64,000 nucleotides of DNA from Podospora pseudoanserina. Taxonomy: Eukaryota > Ascomycota > Sordariomycetes > Sordariales > Podosporaceae. The position numbers and the translations under genes are program-made. This document shows positions 45,670 to 57,491 of the stretch, in pieces; positions within the stretch are counted from its first letter, which is position 1; each line of letters starts with the position of its first letter. The notes under the pieces are model-generated. The model made no database searches. It had not been told where the DNA came from and saw only the letters and a list, made by a program, of their open reading frames with translations. The stretch lies in contig NC_085924.1 of the NCBI RefSeq assembly GCF_035222485.1, positions 1,612,001 through 1,676,000 on the forward strand, read 5' to 3'.

Positions 45670-46715
45670 ATGAAAGAAGCCCTCGTCAGCAAAGGCCCTC
45701 AGGTCGAAATAGTTAACACCCCATCCCCTCCCTCCCCTCCCCGGACCACATCCTCATCCGCGTCGTCGTCACCGGCACCAACCCAAAAGACTGGAAACTC
45801 CCCGACCTCTACGAGCAGGACGCCCGCACCAACCCAGGCGATGACATCGCCGGCATAGTCCACACCGTCGGCGCCAACGTCTTTGAGTTCAAGCCCGGCG
45901 ACCGCGTCGCCGCCTTCCACGAGATGCGCACCCCCCACGGCAGCTTCGCCGAGTACGCCGTCGCCTGGCAGCACACCACCTTCCACATCCCCAGCAACAT
46001 CTCGTTCGAGGAGGCTGCCGCTCTGCCCCTCGCGGCCATGACCTCTGTTGTGGGGCTGTACGACCGGTTGAGGCTCCCGCAGCCGTGGTCGCCCGAGGTG
46101 AGCAGAGACGAGGTGACGGATATTCCGCTGCTGATTTACGGCGCGTCGTCCGCGGTCGGGTTTTACGGGTTGCAGTTTGCGCTGAGGAGCAACATGCACC
46201 CTTTGATCTGCGTGGCTGGGTCGGCGAAGGAGTATGTGAGAGGGTTTATCGATGAGTCAAAGGGAGATGTGGTTGTTGATTACAGGGATGGACCGGAAGC
46301 GACGGTGGAGGGGATCAAGAAGGCGCTGAAGGGGAGGGAGTTGAAGTATGCTCTTGATGCGGTTTCGTTGCCGGAGAGTCTCGACAATATTGCCGAGGTG
46401 CTGTCAACGGATGGGGGCCATGTCACTCTTGTGCTTGGACATCCGAAGAAGGGGTTGAAGGAGGGGCAAAAGTACAGCGTTACTATGGTGGGCGATGTTC
46501 ATAACGATCACAGGGATTTGGGGTATGTGTACTTTAGGTATATTGCTAGGGGGTTGGCCGAGGGCTGGTTTAAGCCGCAGAGGGTCGAGGTCGTGCCTGG
46601 TGGATTGGGGGGTGTTCGGAAGGCGTTGGAGGATTTGAAGAAGGGGAGGGCGAGTGGAGTCAAGTATGTGATGAGGATTGAGGAGACGGAGGGGTTGGTC
46701 AAGGGGGATAGGTGA
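45670..46715 (+). CDS. Zinc-type MDR/quinone oxidoreductase with apparent frameshift
   Basis: The start is MKEALVSKGPQVEIVNTP (ATG 45670). The conserved continuation (IPSLPSPDHILIRVVVTGTN, PKDWKLPDLYEQD) is in another frame. The shift falls in the run CACCCCATCCCC near 45718, so one base appears to be missing. Downstream the protein is intact to 46715: GDDIAGIVHTVG, FKPGDRVAAFHE, GSFAEYAVAWQ, EEAAALPLAAMTSVVGLYDR, the NAD(P)H loop LIYGASSAVGFYGLQFA, and a C-terminal GGVRKALEDLKKGRASGVKY. This is the alcohol dehydrogenase-like medium-chain family that includes fungal enoyl reductases and quinone oxidoreductases. It is either a recent pseudogene or a sequence error. The substrate is unknown. 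Confidence 0.8.
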
Positions 46716-48020
46716 GTCCCCCCAGTGGATGTTTGTCAAAATGACGGGAAGTTGGTGTGAGGAGAAGTGTAGACTCGTAGGCAAGGCCTTTAGACTCGAG
46801 TAAATAGATTGTTATGTGCCATACCTAGCTTATTGAAGCACTCCAACCAAGGCCTGACTGTCTCTCATGCTGTCAAGCGCCCTTTGTCATTCATGCCATT
46901 CGAAAAGGAACCCTGGTGTCCCCGCCATCTTACCGCCGTTTCTTCCCGCAATTCGATCATCGGGGACGATCCAGAAAGACGTTGGTTGGACTCTGCAGGG
47001 CCAACACTACGCCATATCCCCTTTCCGTATGCCGAGTTTGAAGATCCGGAGCTTGTGCGTGAAGTTTTCCAGGACCTACCGGAATCTCAGAGGATACCGC
47101 TCTGGTCGGTAAACTCCTGAAAGTGTTTTGGCTGGGTCCTTTCAACCGGCCATGAAATCATGGCGCTGTTTATTCAGTCTTATTGTGGCAAAGAAGCGAG
47201 TAGAGCGAAAGACTTTACGTAAGTCGTGTGGAAATCGATGCCTTCTACGGCCGCAGTTTTTTTTTTTTTAAGTTTTTTTTTTTACATATACACACACTCT
47301 GGCCTATGAGCAGCAGGGCTGGGACGTATGTGCTGACAGAGGTGGGTTCACATTAGGATCATTGTTTCAGTTCGACAAATGGTCGGTGTAATGTTAGTGG
47401 GTAGTGAGAGGGGCGTAGTGCATCCCAAAGTCCGAGGTCTATCCAACTGCTCGCACTTGACAGCATTCCTCGGATAAGACTGATGGATGACCTGCCCTAT
47501 CAAGATTGAGACTACAGTCACCGCATAAGCTGCCTGCATACCTTGAGACAGGGAATATGGGGCGTTACTAAGGTTCTTCGACATCGTGATCATTATGATC
47601 GCACCATGAGCGAGGCCAAGAACAGCGCCTCACCTAATCAGCCCTGCGGTGCTACTTTCAGCTGCAACAACAGCTGAAGACAGCGTGTAGAATCCTAAAC
47701 TTGATGTGGATCTTGTTGCTGTTGATCGGGAACGGCCAGTCATTCACTGCTTCTCGTCGGGCCGTCAACGTATCGCATGAACGAGCAGAACGAGATGTGG
47801 TGGTGTATCAATCCTCAAGGAAGGCATGGTGATGGACCATCATTCATGATTCCATACCTCATAGCCTTTGTCACTGAACAGAGGGTACAACCAAGACGTC
47901 GAATTTTGCGTATAAGAAGCCACGAACACGCTCGCCATCACTGCTCTTTCTTTCACCATCAGTCTCTCAGACATCACCGTCCTCTCACACAACTTCACAC
48001 CAACGCCAACCTTCAACAAA
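46716..48020. other. Intergenic
   Basis: No supported gene. A 103-codon plus frame at 46809-47120 has fair composition but no family or signal. T runs lie at 47259-47282. The end is the promoter and leader of the cysteine-rich secreted protein. Confidence 0.45.
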
Positions 48021-48551
48021 ATGCAATTCACCACCGCCCTCCTCCTCGCCCTCCAGGCCACCTTCGCCCTCACCAGCCCCGCCCCCGCCCCCGCGGCCAA
48101 CCTTTCCACCGCCCAACTCGAAGCCGAGTGCGGCAGTCTCCACGCCAACACCTACAACGAGACCGCTCTTCCCTCCGACGTTGATCCAGCCCAGATCCGT
48201 CACTGGTAAGTGATCTCTTTCCCCTACCTAACCGAGCGGTTTGCTAACCGCAGACAAAAAAGCGTCGAACACCCCTCCGGCACCGCCACCGAGGAAAACA
48301 CCCTCGGCAAACGCGACTGCGTCCCGGGCAGCGCGGCCCAGTACGGCTGCGGCAGGGGCGGGTACTGCTGGAGGCGCTGCGGCGGGAGCGGGGGCTCGTG
48401 GTGCTGGCAGGCGGTGAACAACGGCTGGGGTGACTGGATCAAGTGCACTGCGAACAGCCAGTGTGCTCCGAAAAGCGGGTGGGGGTGTGGTCAGAGCGAG
48501 GGGGATTGCAATGCTTGCGGGTGCTCTTGCACGGGTGGTTTGCCTTTCTAG
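48021..48551 (+). CDS. Secreted cysteine-rich protein, IDI-2-like
   Basis: Two exons (48021-48205, 48263-48551) separated by a 57-bp intron give 157 residues. The acceptor AAAAAAG is chosen because the nearer CGCAG would create a stop. A signal peptide (MQFTTALLLALQATFALTSP) is followed by a propeptide ending in the Kex2-type site LGKR. The mature part starts DCVPGSAAQYGCGRGGYCWR and continues RCGGSGGSWCWQAVNNGWGD, WIKCTANSQC and CNACGCSC. This cysteine and tryptophan pattern resembles proteins annotated as IDI-2, first found in Podospora anserina among genes induced during vegetative incompatibility. Recognition is from memory and moderate. A killer-toxin or antifungal fold is the alternative. 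Confidence 0.85.
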
Positions 48552-50506
48552 ATGATGAGTTGGCAGAGGAGACGGCTCAGTAGGGGTTGAATAGGATAAG
48601 GGGACGGGAAAGACATTGGAAGGTCAAAAGCAACAATGATGGATCGCTTCCAAAGGGTTAGAAGTGGTGTGAACAGTAGCTAGGTACCTAGTTTGTCTTT
48701 CTCTCATTCATCACCGACACACAGAATTGAAAATTTGGATAAACATCGTCGGTGTATGCACGTAACCCTATCGGTTGGCCTCGTAGCTCATAATCATTGA
48801 CATATCCCTTCCCTTTCCTCTCATTCCCAACTACCCACCCTACCTAGGTAAAAGACATAAACAACCACCTCATTCCCAACAAAGACAACAGAATATTAAC
48901 CACCTAACACCATCCTCCCTCTTTTTCCCATAAAAACAGGACAGGAAACCCAACCCGCAACCCCCAGCCTCTCCCCACGTCCTCACCAAGCTAATCAAAC
49001 CTCCCCCAATAAGGACACCCACCCACAGCACAGGGGTATTTATTCGACACAACCTCTTCAACCCTGCCATTCACACCACCACACTCGACATTTTCTTTTT
49101 TTTATCTTTAAGTCAGCAACCTGATTCCAAACCATGAAAAAACAAGATAGACACAAACATACCGCAGTTCTCACACAAACTCGTAATCCTATGCCCGCAG
49201 CGGTGGTGAATGATGATTCTAAGGGTGCACATTCTCCCAGGGTAGGTAGTAGTAGGTATTTTACACTTGCGTCCTGTGATCTGCCAAAACAACAGGACAA
49301 ATCAACTTGTATATACGTAGGTAGGTAGGTGGGGATAAAGATATCTGATAAGGTAGGTAAGCAAAGATTTGCTGTCGTCTCTATTTCCAAGTTCCGGACT
49401 TGATGACACGGTAACTGAGCCGCAAAAAGCAGGTGAGGTAAGTGGCAGTCGTGGAATGTGGAAACTTTTTTTTGTTTTTTTTTTTGCTGCTGCCGCACTC
49501 GCAAAGAGCCAATGCGGGCACAAGCCGGACACGGGGAGGTAGTGGAACTGACAAGTGGTTCAAGAAAGTCGTGGACAAGAGTCGAAGTCGTGAAGAAAGA
49601 GGGGGCCAAGGTGGGCATGCCTCTGCTTTTGACTTCGTGGCGTAGGACCCCATAGTCGAAAGCAGACTAATCATACCTACCCAGGGTTTTGATAACATGC
49701 CTTATTCAACATAGTCATCCTCCACGGCCAGCAGTAGGTATGTATGGCTCACCACTTTCCTCCCAACACCATCACCAAACCACATGCCAGGTCCTAGTCA
49801 CACACAAACACACACACACACACAACTTGACCATACCCCTCACTTCTCTCGTCTGCTGCTCCACCCCTTTCATTCCCCTCAATGCTATACCGTCTGTGCC
49901 ATGGATATCGGACAGGTGGGTAGGTTGGTAACAGTTCCTCATTATACCCCTTCCCGACTCCCGAGGTGCCGACATGACGGAGTCGTCTGTGCAAGAACTA
50001 CTATTACTTTGTAACGAGGCGTTGCCGGTAGATAACCTAGTAGCGATGAACACCTATCATCACTAGCATACATTGCTATTGACAGTTTTCCTCGAGCTAG
50101 GGCGACGATGATGACCATAGGTATCCAGGCAGATCCCCACGGGCCATCCATTCATACAGCCCGCGCTCATCCAGGTCAGCCATCCACTTGTGTCCGATAA
50201 ACGCCATACCAAACCCTTCGTATACACCCACCCCCTAAGATATTGAAACCACTCAAAAGCACTCCTAAGAAACTGGTCAACTGACTCCCTTTTGAGCACT
50301 CAAATTTACTCGCTCAAAAGATAATTACCTTCCCACCTACCCGTTCTATAACATTAATGCCATCCCATGTCCCAGCCCGTCTGGTGTAAATCCGAAACCT
50401 TATCCCGCCCGCTTCTGATCTCTGGCCTTTTCGTCTGTCATCAACATCATACTAAAGTGGACCCAATGTTCGGATACCTCAAGATCCGAAACAAAACAAG
50501 GCGACA
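48552..50506. other. Intergenic, ~1.95 kb
   Basis: No supported gene. A 186-codon minus frame at 49058-49618 is Cys/Ser/Leu-rich with poly-Lys from a T run, and lacks any motif. A (CA)n microsatellite lies at about 49799-49822. Confidence 0.5.
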
Positions 50507-52932
50507 TCACAACCAACCCTCCCATTCCTCATCACCCCTCCTCACAATCGGCACCGCCGCCGCACAAAGGACCGCAGCACGGGACGCAACCCATAACACA
50601 ATAAAGTGCGCCCCGAGCAACACCCAACTCCTCCTCCATCCTACCATCCAGCCCGAGTTCCTTACACCACCACCAACCGGGTGTACAACCCTCGGACTAC
50701 CATCAGGTCCAACCCTAATGACAACAGGACTACCACCCCCATCATCAGCTCCCTCTCCCTCCCCCCCAACAACCCCACCCCCATCTCCCTCCCTATCCCC
50801 CCTCCCCTGGCTAAGCCCAACCAAATCCACCGTCGCCATCCCCACCAACAACCCCATCACCACCACAGAAGAACTGTAAGGCCAACAAACCCAACTCAGA
50901 CTCACCATCTTCCCCACAAACACCCCCACCCTCAGCAGAACCTCATTCTCCCCCCCCCACCTCCTCACCCTCCACTGCGCTAGCATAGCCCCATTCCTCA
51001 CCCTCTCCAGCGCAGTAGTAGGCGGCGGCATCAACAAAGGCGTGGTAATGCTCGCCGCCGCCTCCCCCTCCGGCGAATCATCATCACTCCTCCTGGCCCC
51101 CAAAGTCAACTCCCCGCCCGACCCTCTATGCCTCGGAGCCCTCATCATCCTCTTCTGCAAAAGTGAAACCGCCGAAGTCGTCTGCGAAACAGCAGCAAAA
51201 TCATCCTCCTCCGTAAGAGAATTCACCCTCGCCTGCTTCGTCCCCTCCGGCCTCATCAGACCCGGCTCCTCCAAATTCTGAATCCTATGCCCCCCCATCC
51301 CGTCCGAGTTATTCCTCCCCCCACGCATCCCATTCACCCCATCCAACGGCATCTCCCCCTTCATCGCACCAAGCACCTCGTTAGCAGTAGGCCGCTCGAG
51401 CGGATTAACCGCTAGAAGCTTCTGAAGTAACTGATACAGCTTGTGCGGCAGATCCGGCCGCTCTCTCCGCTCATCGTGAAACCCCTTCCAGTCCGTAATC
51501 TCGGCGCGGAGCTGGTCGATATCCTCCAACTCCTCATTCACCGCGTTGGCAAAGTGGTAGGGCAACCTGCCAAAGCACATGAAATACAGAATCATCCCCA
51601 ACGAAAAGATGTCCGACTTGGTGGTAAAGTTTCCGTACCTCCCCGTGACATCCTTTTTGAGAACCTCCGGCGCGCAGTACGAGATCGTACCCGTCGAACC
51701 GGTCGACTTACGAACCGCATTTTCCGGTTGGACTTCCCCAAAGTCGCTAATCAGGCAAACCAAATGAGCCCCCTCGCGATGCAGCAGACAGTTACTAGGT
51801 TTCAGGTCGCGGTGGATGTAGTTTGCAGCATGCAGATAGGCCAAGCCGGACGTAATATCCTTGAAGAGCGAGTAAATCTCCTCAGGGGGCAAGCGACGCT
51901 GCATCTTGGGACGTTCTGTCTGGCCCTTGGAGCGACGGCGCATCTGGGCCTTGAGCTGCTCCTTTGTGGCCTCCCTCGGCATGTCGCCAATGACGTAGTG
52001 CAGCAGATCGCCGCCATTGCAGTATTGCTGCAGGATGAATGCGCACGCAACTACAGGCGCAAACTGGCTGGTCTGATAATCCTCAAGCCAGACGTGCCGG
52101 TAGGAGACAAGGTTGGGATGGGAGAGCTTCGCAAGCAGCTCAACCTCTACCAACACCTTTTCAAGCCAGGCGTGGTCATCTCCCACTGGCACCCTTTTGC
52201 AGGCAAACTCTCCCAGAAAGCAGCCGTCAATCTCGTGCCGCACAAGCAAGACAACTCCCTTGCCGCCTCGGCCAAGCTCTCGCTCCTCGATAAAGAAAGT
52301 ATTAAAGTAATTCGGGCTGAACGCCTCTCGTCGAATGCGGCCGCCGCCCTGGTGAGGCGCCGGTGAGCTCCTCACAGACTCGGCGTCTTGCCGTCCAAGC
52401 TCGCTCCCGTCTTCATCAGACACCGAGGCCGGAAACGGTTCGACCAACCGCCGGATAGGACTCGACGGTGGCGGGAGAGGCTGCGTGTGGTTCCGTCGAT
52501 ACTGGCCGGCGCGCAGCATGCGGAAGTAATCGGGATTGACGTAGGTTTCATGGCTCGTCGTGGGCTCAAAGCGCCTCTCGGGGGATGATGTTCGCAGGCT
52601 TTGGTGGCAGGTGGGACATTTTGTCAGTTCGAGGCCGCGGATCTCGAGACGCTGCGAGGTGGGGTCGCGGACGACGATGGCGTTGTGGTGACGGCTGCGC
52701 AGGAATGTTTATCAGTCTTTGTGTGTTTTTTTTTTCAGAGTCGCGAGACATGGAGCTTGACGGGGAAAAGTGTTCAAGAGAGCAATGAGACACATTGCAG
52801 TAGGTGATGCTGTCGTGGGGGTGACGGGAGTCCCAGTGGCATGCATGGACTGCCCCCAGATGGTTTTGGTGGGGGAATGACGTACAGAACAATCTCGCGA
52901 CCTTCGCGCTCGTGGTAGGGAACAAGGGACAT
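50507..52932 (-). CDS. IKS1: Iks1-type serine/threonine protein kinase
   Basis: Two exons (52932-52886, 52694-50507) across a 191-bp intron give 744 residues. The N-terminus reads MSLVPYHEREGREIVL-RHHNAI and then a CPTCHQSL zinc-type pair, characteristic of Iks1 homologues. The kinase domain has the glycine loop LGRGGKGVV (156-164), lysine in FACKRV (182), catalytic loop HRDLKPSN (310-317), DFG (333-335) and CAPEV (356-360). A charged insert (about 255-285, RRRSKGQTERPKMQRR) lies between the lobes, as in the family. The C-terminal ~250 residues are variable and end with two hydrophobic segments (SLSWVCWPYSSSVVVMGLLV and AHFIVLWVASRAAVLCAAAV), so membrane attachment is likely. Yeast Iks1 is a little-studied kinase, so the substrate is unknown. 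Confidence 0.93.
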
Positions 52933-53470
52933 GGCTGGCGTGGACGGGGTGGAAATGGTATGGATATCCTCAGGATATGATCCCAGAGTAAAGATGTCCC
53001 ATGCTGGTCTCGATATGACGATGCGCTTGCTCTCTTCTCTTTGTTTCGAGAAGGATGCGAGATGGAGTTTCGATGTTTTGGTTGTTGCGGTGACAGGGGC
53101 GCTGGTGAATGATTGCCGGGGTTGAGCTCAACGGCGAAGGGCTTGGTCCAGGGTTTTAGCGCATCGAACCACTGCAGCCAGGTCTTGGCAGCAACGGCTC
53201 CCCCACTGAAGCTTCCTACACATCAGCTCCGGGAACTATCTCCAGTTTAGATTCCCGAGATGCATCGTGTTACAGCCACATACATGCCCCATCTCTCTCA
53301 ACCTCACTCTTCATTGGATGCCGCTCACCTGCAAACCATCCGCCGCCAGCACCACAAACATATCACGATCCAACACGTCGATGTGTGATACCATCTCACA
53401 TTGATTAGTCAACCAGCATATCTCGGGATAACTGCCCCCCCCCCCGCCCCGACCCTCAGCAACTAGCACC
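52933..53470. other. Intergenic
   Basis: Promoter side of the kinase gene and 3' flank of the nucleoside permease gene. A run of C lies near 53435-53450. No gene seen. Confidence 0.5.
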
Positions 53471-54859
53471 CTATACTATTGCTCTTGTCGTGCTGTTCCC
53501 AGGAGGCCTAAACCCCACCCCCTTCGTCTCACTCCCCGGACCAAAATCTGGTTCACCACCCAAAGACCCAAGCACATCACCAATATAATTGCAAGGCTTA
53601 ATCCCCTTATCAAAAACCGCCCCCCAATCCTTCAGAATCCCATTCACAATCTCAATCCCCGCAAGATAGAGATTCTGAATCGCAACCTCGAAGCCATTCT
53701 GCTTGAGAACAAGCAAATGCTCATAGGCAGTGACGTTAGGAGGAGGACGATCAAAGTTAGACCCTATAACAAACACAACCTCATCAGCCGAGCTTCTCTC
53801 ACTAAAACAAAACAAAACAAAGCAAAACAAAACAAAACAAAACAAAACAAAACAAAAAACCTCACCAGTCCTCATAACAACAACCCTCGAAAAGTCCACA
53901 ACCCCATAAACCGCCATCCTCACCAACGAACCCAGCACCGCATTATCCTCCTGCGCCGTCATGCAGTACCTCCCCGTCCCATTCGTCCAAACCCCCGTCG
54001 TCCTCTCAAACGCCTCGCTCAGCAACATCCCCGAGTAATAAACATCGCTCGTGACGGTATCACACTTGACCACCTCCGGCCCACTCGACGCCTTGGCAAA
54101 AATATTCCCCTCCGGCTTATACCTCGCCCGGTACTTCTTCGAGTCCTCGTTATCGCTCAAATTCGCCCTGACGGCATAATTAAACGCCGCGTCCCGCAGC
54201 GCGTTGCTCACCTCAAACACTTCTGTCCCGTACAGAATCTTGGGGTACTCCTCCGGCTGCGTGGTGCCATAAGCAACATACCCCGTCGTGAAGTTGTCTG
54301 GCATCTCCCGGGCGTCGAATTCGTATTGGAGAGCTACTTGGACGGTGTACCGCGCCAGGGCTACGCCGCCGATGGTGGAGTACTTTGGGTTCGCGCCTGC
54401 TATGCCGGCTAGGAGGAAGTATGTCTTTGTGAGGTTGAACTTGGGGGAGAGGAGGAGGGCCATGGCCGACGAGGCGGCGTTGATTTCGCCTTCGCAGGTG
54501 GTCACCTGGCAGACTTGGAGGTCTTCTCTGCAGTGAACGTGGGGGTATCGTGGGGAGAGGCCGGGGATGGTGATGTTGACGGCCAGGAGGTTACCGTGGC
54601 TGTGGGGGGGCATGTTGTCGTACCAGACTTGGGCTTCGGGGGCGAACTGGACTGCGGGTTAGCTTTGGTGAAGTTGGGTTGTGGGGTAGGTACTTGCCAT
54701 GTTGACGATCATGACCTTGGGGGTGATTTTCCCATCAAGTCTCGGCTCAGGAGGGCTGTTTGCGATGCTGCTATTCCTCGGAGGAGTAGCAGCGGCCAAG
54801 CCAAGCTGGCCACCGCGCAAGGCCAGAAATGAGGCGAACGCGCACCGCATGAAGCGCAT
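53471..54859 (-). CDS. Purine nucleoside permease (NUP) family protein
   Basis: Three exons (54859-54698, 54646-53866, 53763-53471) give 411 residues. The N-terminus has a signal-like stretch (MRFMRCAFASFLALRGGQLG), then ITPKVMIVNM-FAPEAQVWYD across intron 1. Family signatures follow: LSPRYPHVHCREDLQVCQVT, EINAASSAMALLLSPKFNL, YFLLAGIAGANPKYSTIGGV, DNFTTGYVAYGT and LYGTEVFEVSNALRD. The last junction restores MRTG-SNFDRPPP. Intron 1 (51 bp) appears to use a GC donor (ATG-gcaagt). Intron 2 (102 bp, GT-AG) is stop-free and in frame. NUP proteins move purine nucleosides in Candida. Whether this paralogue is a transporter or an extracellular enzyme is not settled by the sequence. Confidence 0.9.
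53804..53857. repeat. (AAAAC)n microsatellite inside an intron
   Basis: About eleven copies of the pentamer AAAAC, one changed to AAAGC, lie within intron 2 of the NUP gene (53764-53865). On the coding strand it gives a TTTTG tract upstream of the branch-like GGCTGATGA. Confidence 0.9.
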
Positions 54860-56560
54860 ATCGACCGTTGACAGGGTTGGCTCAGGGGGGAGGCCCCAGT
54901 CTTTTCTTTGTATCACCCTCGAGAAGCTTTCGCTTCGTTGTGGAGGTGAGAGGGATGGAGGAAGGTGGTCGACAGATTGACCTGAACGAGGGTAGGTGCA
55001 GCGAGTTAAATGAAATTACTTGTTTTGCAGTCATCCCTCCGAGACAAGCAAGAAAGCCCGGGAAGAAGAATTCTTTTTGTCTTCATGGTGAGGCGTTCTT
55101 GTGTCAAACTCGATGTCGGGCCTGTGCCTGCCCGCCCGTGGCAGCTGATCAAGACTAGTGAATATCTCCGCGTGAGTGACTCCGTCCCAGATATCATCAG
55201 CTGGGGTGAGTAGAGTTTGTGAGACCGAGTAGGGAATTGAGATGATTTTGCCATTTGTTGAGGACAAGGTGAAGAAGTGCTAGTTGCTCTTGCTCCTTTG
55301 TAGGTAGAAGAGCATGTACTTTTACCAGCTTGCAGGGTGAAGTCCAAGAGTGAATATTGTCCGCCACCGGCATCGCTTTTCTCCACCACCTGGGAACTTC
55401 TCACATATCGATTTCTCGTGCGATTCGATTCCGCTGCCGCTGTGACATCCGGGTAGAATTCCCCTGGCTTATATCGAATGCATTGCATTCTTCTTGTGGA
55501 TGTGTAACCAACGATCTCAAGAGGTAAACGAGACATGCAGTGGTTCCTGCCACGATCGTTCCGTGTACTACGGCCTGTCAAGCCGTCTGTCTGCCAGAGT
55601 TTCCATTGGGTGCCGAACGAGTTTGTCTCAGGTTCTCAGACGTCAACGAAGCTTGGTTGAAGTTTGCCTCAGACAAAACTATTGTTTTTTTTTTTTTTTT
55701 AATCTCGGCTATCATTACCGATGTCAGCTGGAAAGGAATCTCTAGCTTGTAACCCACAAAGTCACCGAGGTCAAGCCAGCAACGCAAGTTTGAGCGTACA
55801 GTGCCGTGCGTTGCTCTAGACAGTATCTTGTTTTGTCAGACCACAGACCAACTGTGTTCGCATCAACCCTGGGAGGACATGAATACAGCAACCATGATAC
55901 GTGCGCTTCGCAGTTTCTATTTTTGCTTTTCGTCATCAAAACCTGCGCAAGCTCATATACCCGTACACGTGGCGGTGGAGCTCAACGAAACCTCAGAGGA
56001 GCGCTTCCGGCCTTGTTGAACCCATTCCCAGGGACGCGGCGCGAGGGAACGGTTCGGGACGAGTGGTTCGCGTATGAGCTGAAGGTTAGCCAGCCCTGGT
56101 TCGGCCAGTGAAGTGGCTGGTGTATTTACCCGGCTTAAGTGATTTTGCTACAATAAAGAGGGGTTCCTGGCCGAAACACAGGCCAGAACTGTCTTGGCCC
56201 TTCGGATTGATGTTGAAGAAGCTATTTTTCTGCTGTTCGAGACAACAAAACAGCTGGTCATGGTGGCGGTGTAGTTACCGAGTGTTAGCTCCGGCCTCGA
56301 GAGCGCCGCTGACGTGCAGCTCCGATAGTGGAAATGCATCATCGTCGTTGCGTTGATGGTGATCTGGGTGTCATGGGCGAAATTGTGGATAAATTGATGG
56401 TCGGTGGAAGGAAAGTTATGAAGGAGCTGCTTTCCAGTTCCCCGGTTGGAAAGGGGATGGCAGTGAGGTGTATTTATTGACGTGGTTTGCCCGTTTGATG
56501 ATATGATCTGTACTCTTGTCTTTTAATAACAACGACTTCTCTCCGTCGCCAGAAAAAAAA
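54860..56560. other. Intergenic, ~1.7 kb
   Basis: No supported gene. Short frames near 55006-55581 (minus) and 55806-56111 (plus) lack motifs. A T run lies at 55684-55700. The end is the leader of the small secreted protein, with an A-run just before its ATG. Confidence 0.5.
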
Positions 56561-56911
56561 ATGAAGTTCTCTCTCGCTCTCATCACAGTTGGTCTGTTCG
56601 GTGGTGCGCTTGCACAGCAAGGGGTCCAGTGCCCAGGAAGCTGGTATCTTCAGCCAGATGACTGCATGTGTATGAACAGCAGGGAGGGATATCTGCTCAA
56701 GACGCAAACATTGGATTGCTGCAAGAAGCTGGGGTACAAGACTTATAACAACGTGAGTACCTGACATATACAGCCAGACGGGCATGTGATGGAGGCTGAC
56801 ACGCTGACGTTCGGCATATAGATCTGCGCCGTGGACAGAAACAAGCGCCAGACGTTCAAGGACTGCTGCAAGGATCTCAACCAGGAGAGCGTCATTGGCC
56901 ATTGCCGTTGA
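56561..56911 (+). CDS. Small secreted cysteine-rich protein
   Basis: Two exons (56561-56752, 56822-56911) joined over a 69-bp GTGAGT...CATATAG intron give 93 residues. A clear signal peptide (MKFSLALITVGLFGGALAQ) precedes a mature protein of about 74 residues with nine cysteines: VQCPGSWYLQPDDCMCMNS, LDCCKKLGYK, ICAVD, DCCKDLNQES and a final GHCR. The repeated Cys-Cys pairs and small size match effector-like or antimicrobial secreted proteins. I do not recognise a named family. The odd cysteine number suggests one free thiol or a dimer. Confidence 0.85.
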
Positions 56912-57491
56912 GGTTGAGAAGGTCAAGACTTAAGAGGGCGATCGGTGGAATTTGGGGAAGGCCATCATCCATGCCGCCATGTTGACTTGGCTTGAAGCCT
57001 CGAGGTTGCATGGCGTCTGAGGCTGACGGGGGTGAGAAGTGGCCGCGGGTAAAACGTTCAAGGAGGTCTCCGATTGGAATTGTGTGTAATTGGATGAAAT
57101 CATGAAGTTATGAGAAACGTGGAAAAGAAAGACTGAGGAATAAGATAAGTCAAAGAGTTGCGAATATCGGAAGAAGTAAGAATTGGAGATATCTGTGATG
57201 TTGGTTTCCCGAGCGTGGCCCGTGCACATAGATGTGGGCCCGACGCGCTAGAATGCGCGAATGTTCTTCTCCAAGAGCTTCTCCAAGAAGAATTGCAGGG
57301 CAGCCATGCTTCCAACCTGATTGATCGCCTACAAAGTACCACTTGCCCACCCCCCGGCTCCGTTTCTCTGTTTCTGTTATTGTTGGTTCCCCTGGCTTGT
57401 GTTCTCAGTCATGTCAATCATGGTGACCTGACCTTTTCCACAGTCGTCGCCTTCGGCCGTATCCCACCACTCGAATATCCAGCCTTGCGTC
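56912..57491. other. Intergenic
   Basis: 3' flank of the small secreted protein gene and promoter of the mitochondrial protein gene. No gene seen. Confidence 0.5.

Noticed and set aside
49058-49618. 186-codon minus-strand frame
   Set aside because: Contains residues from a homopolymer run and no recognisable domain.
51443-52366. 307-codon plus-strand open frame
   Set aside because: Antisense to the Iks1 kinase domain; it is a by-product of GC-ending codons.
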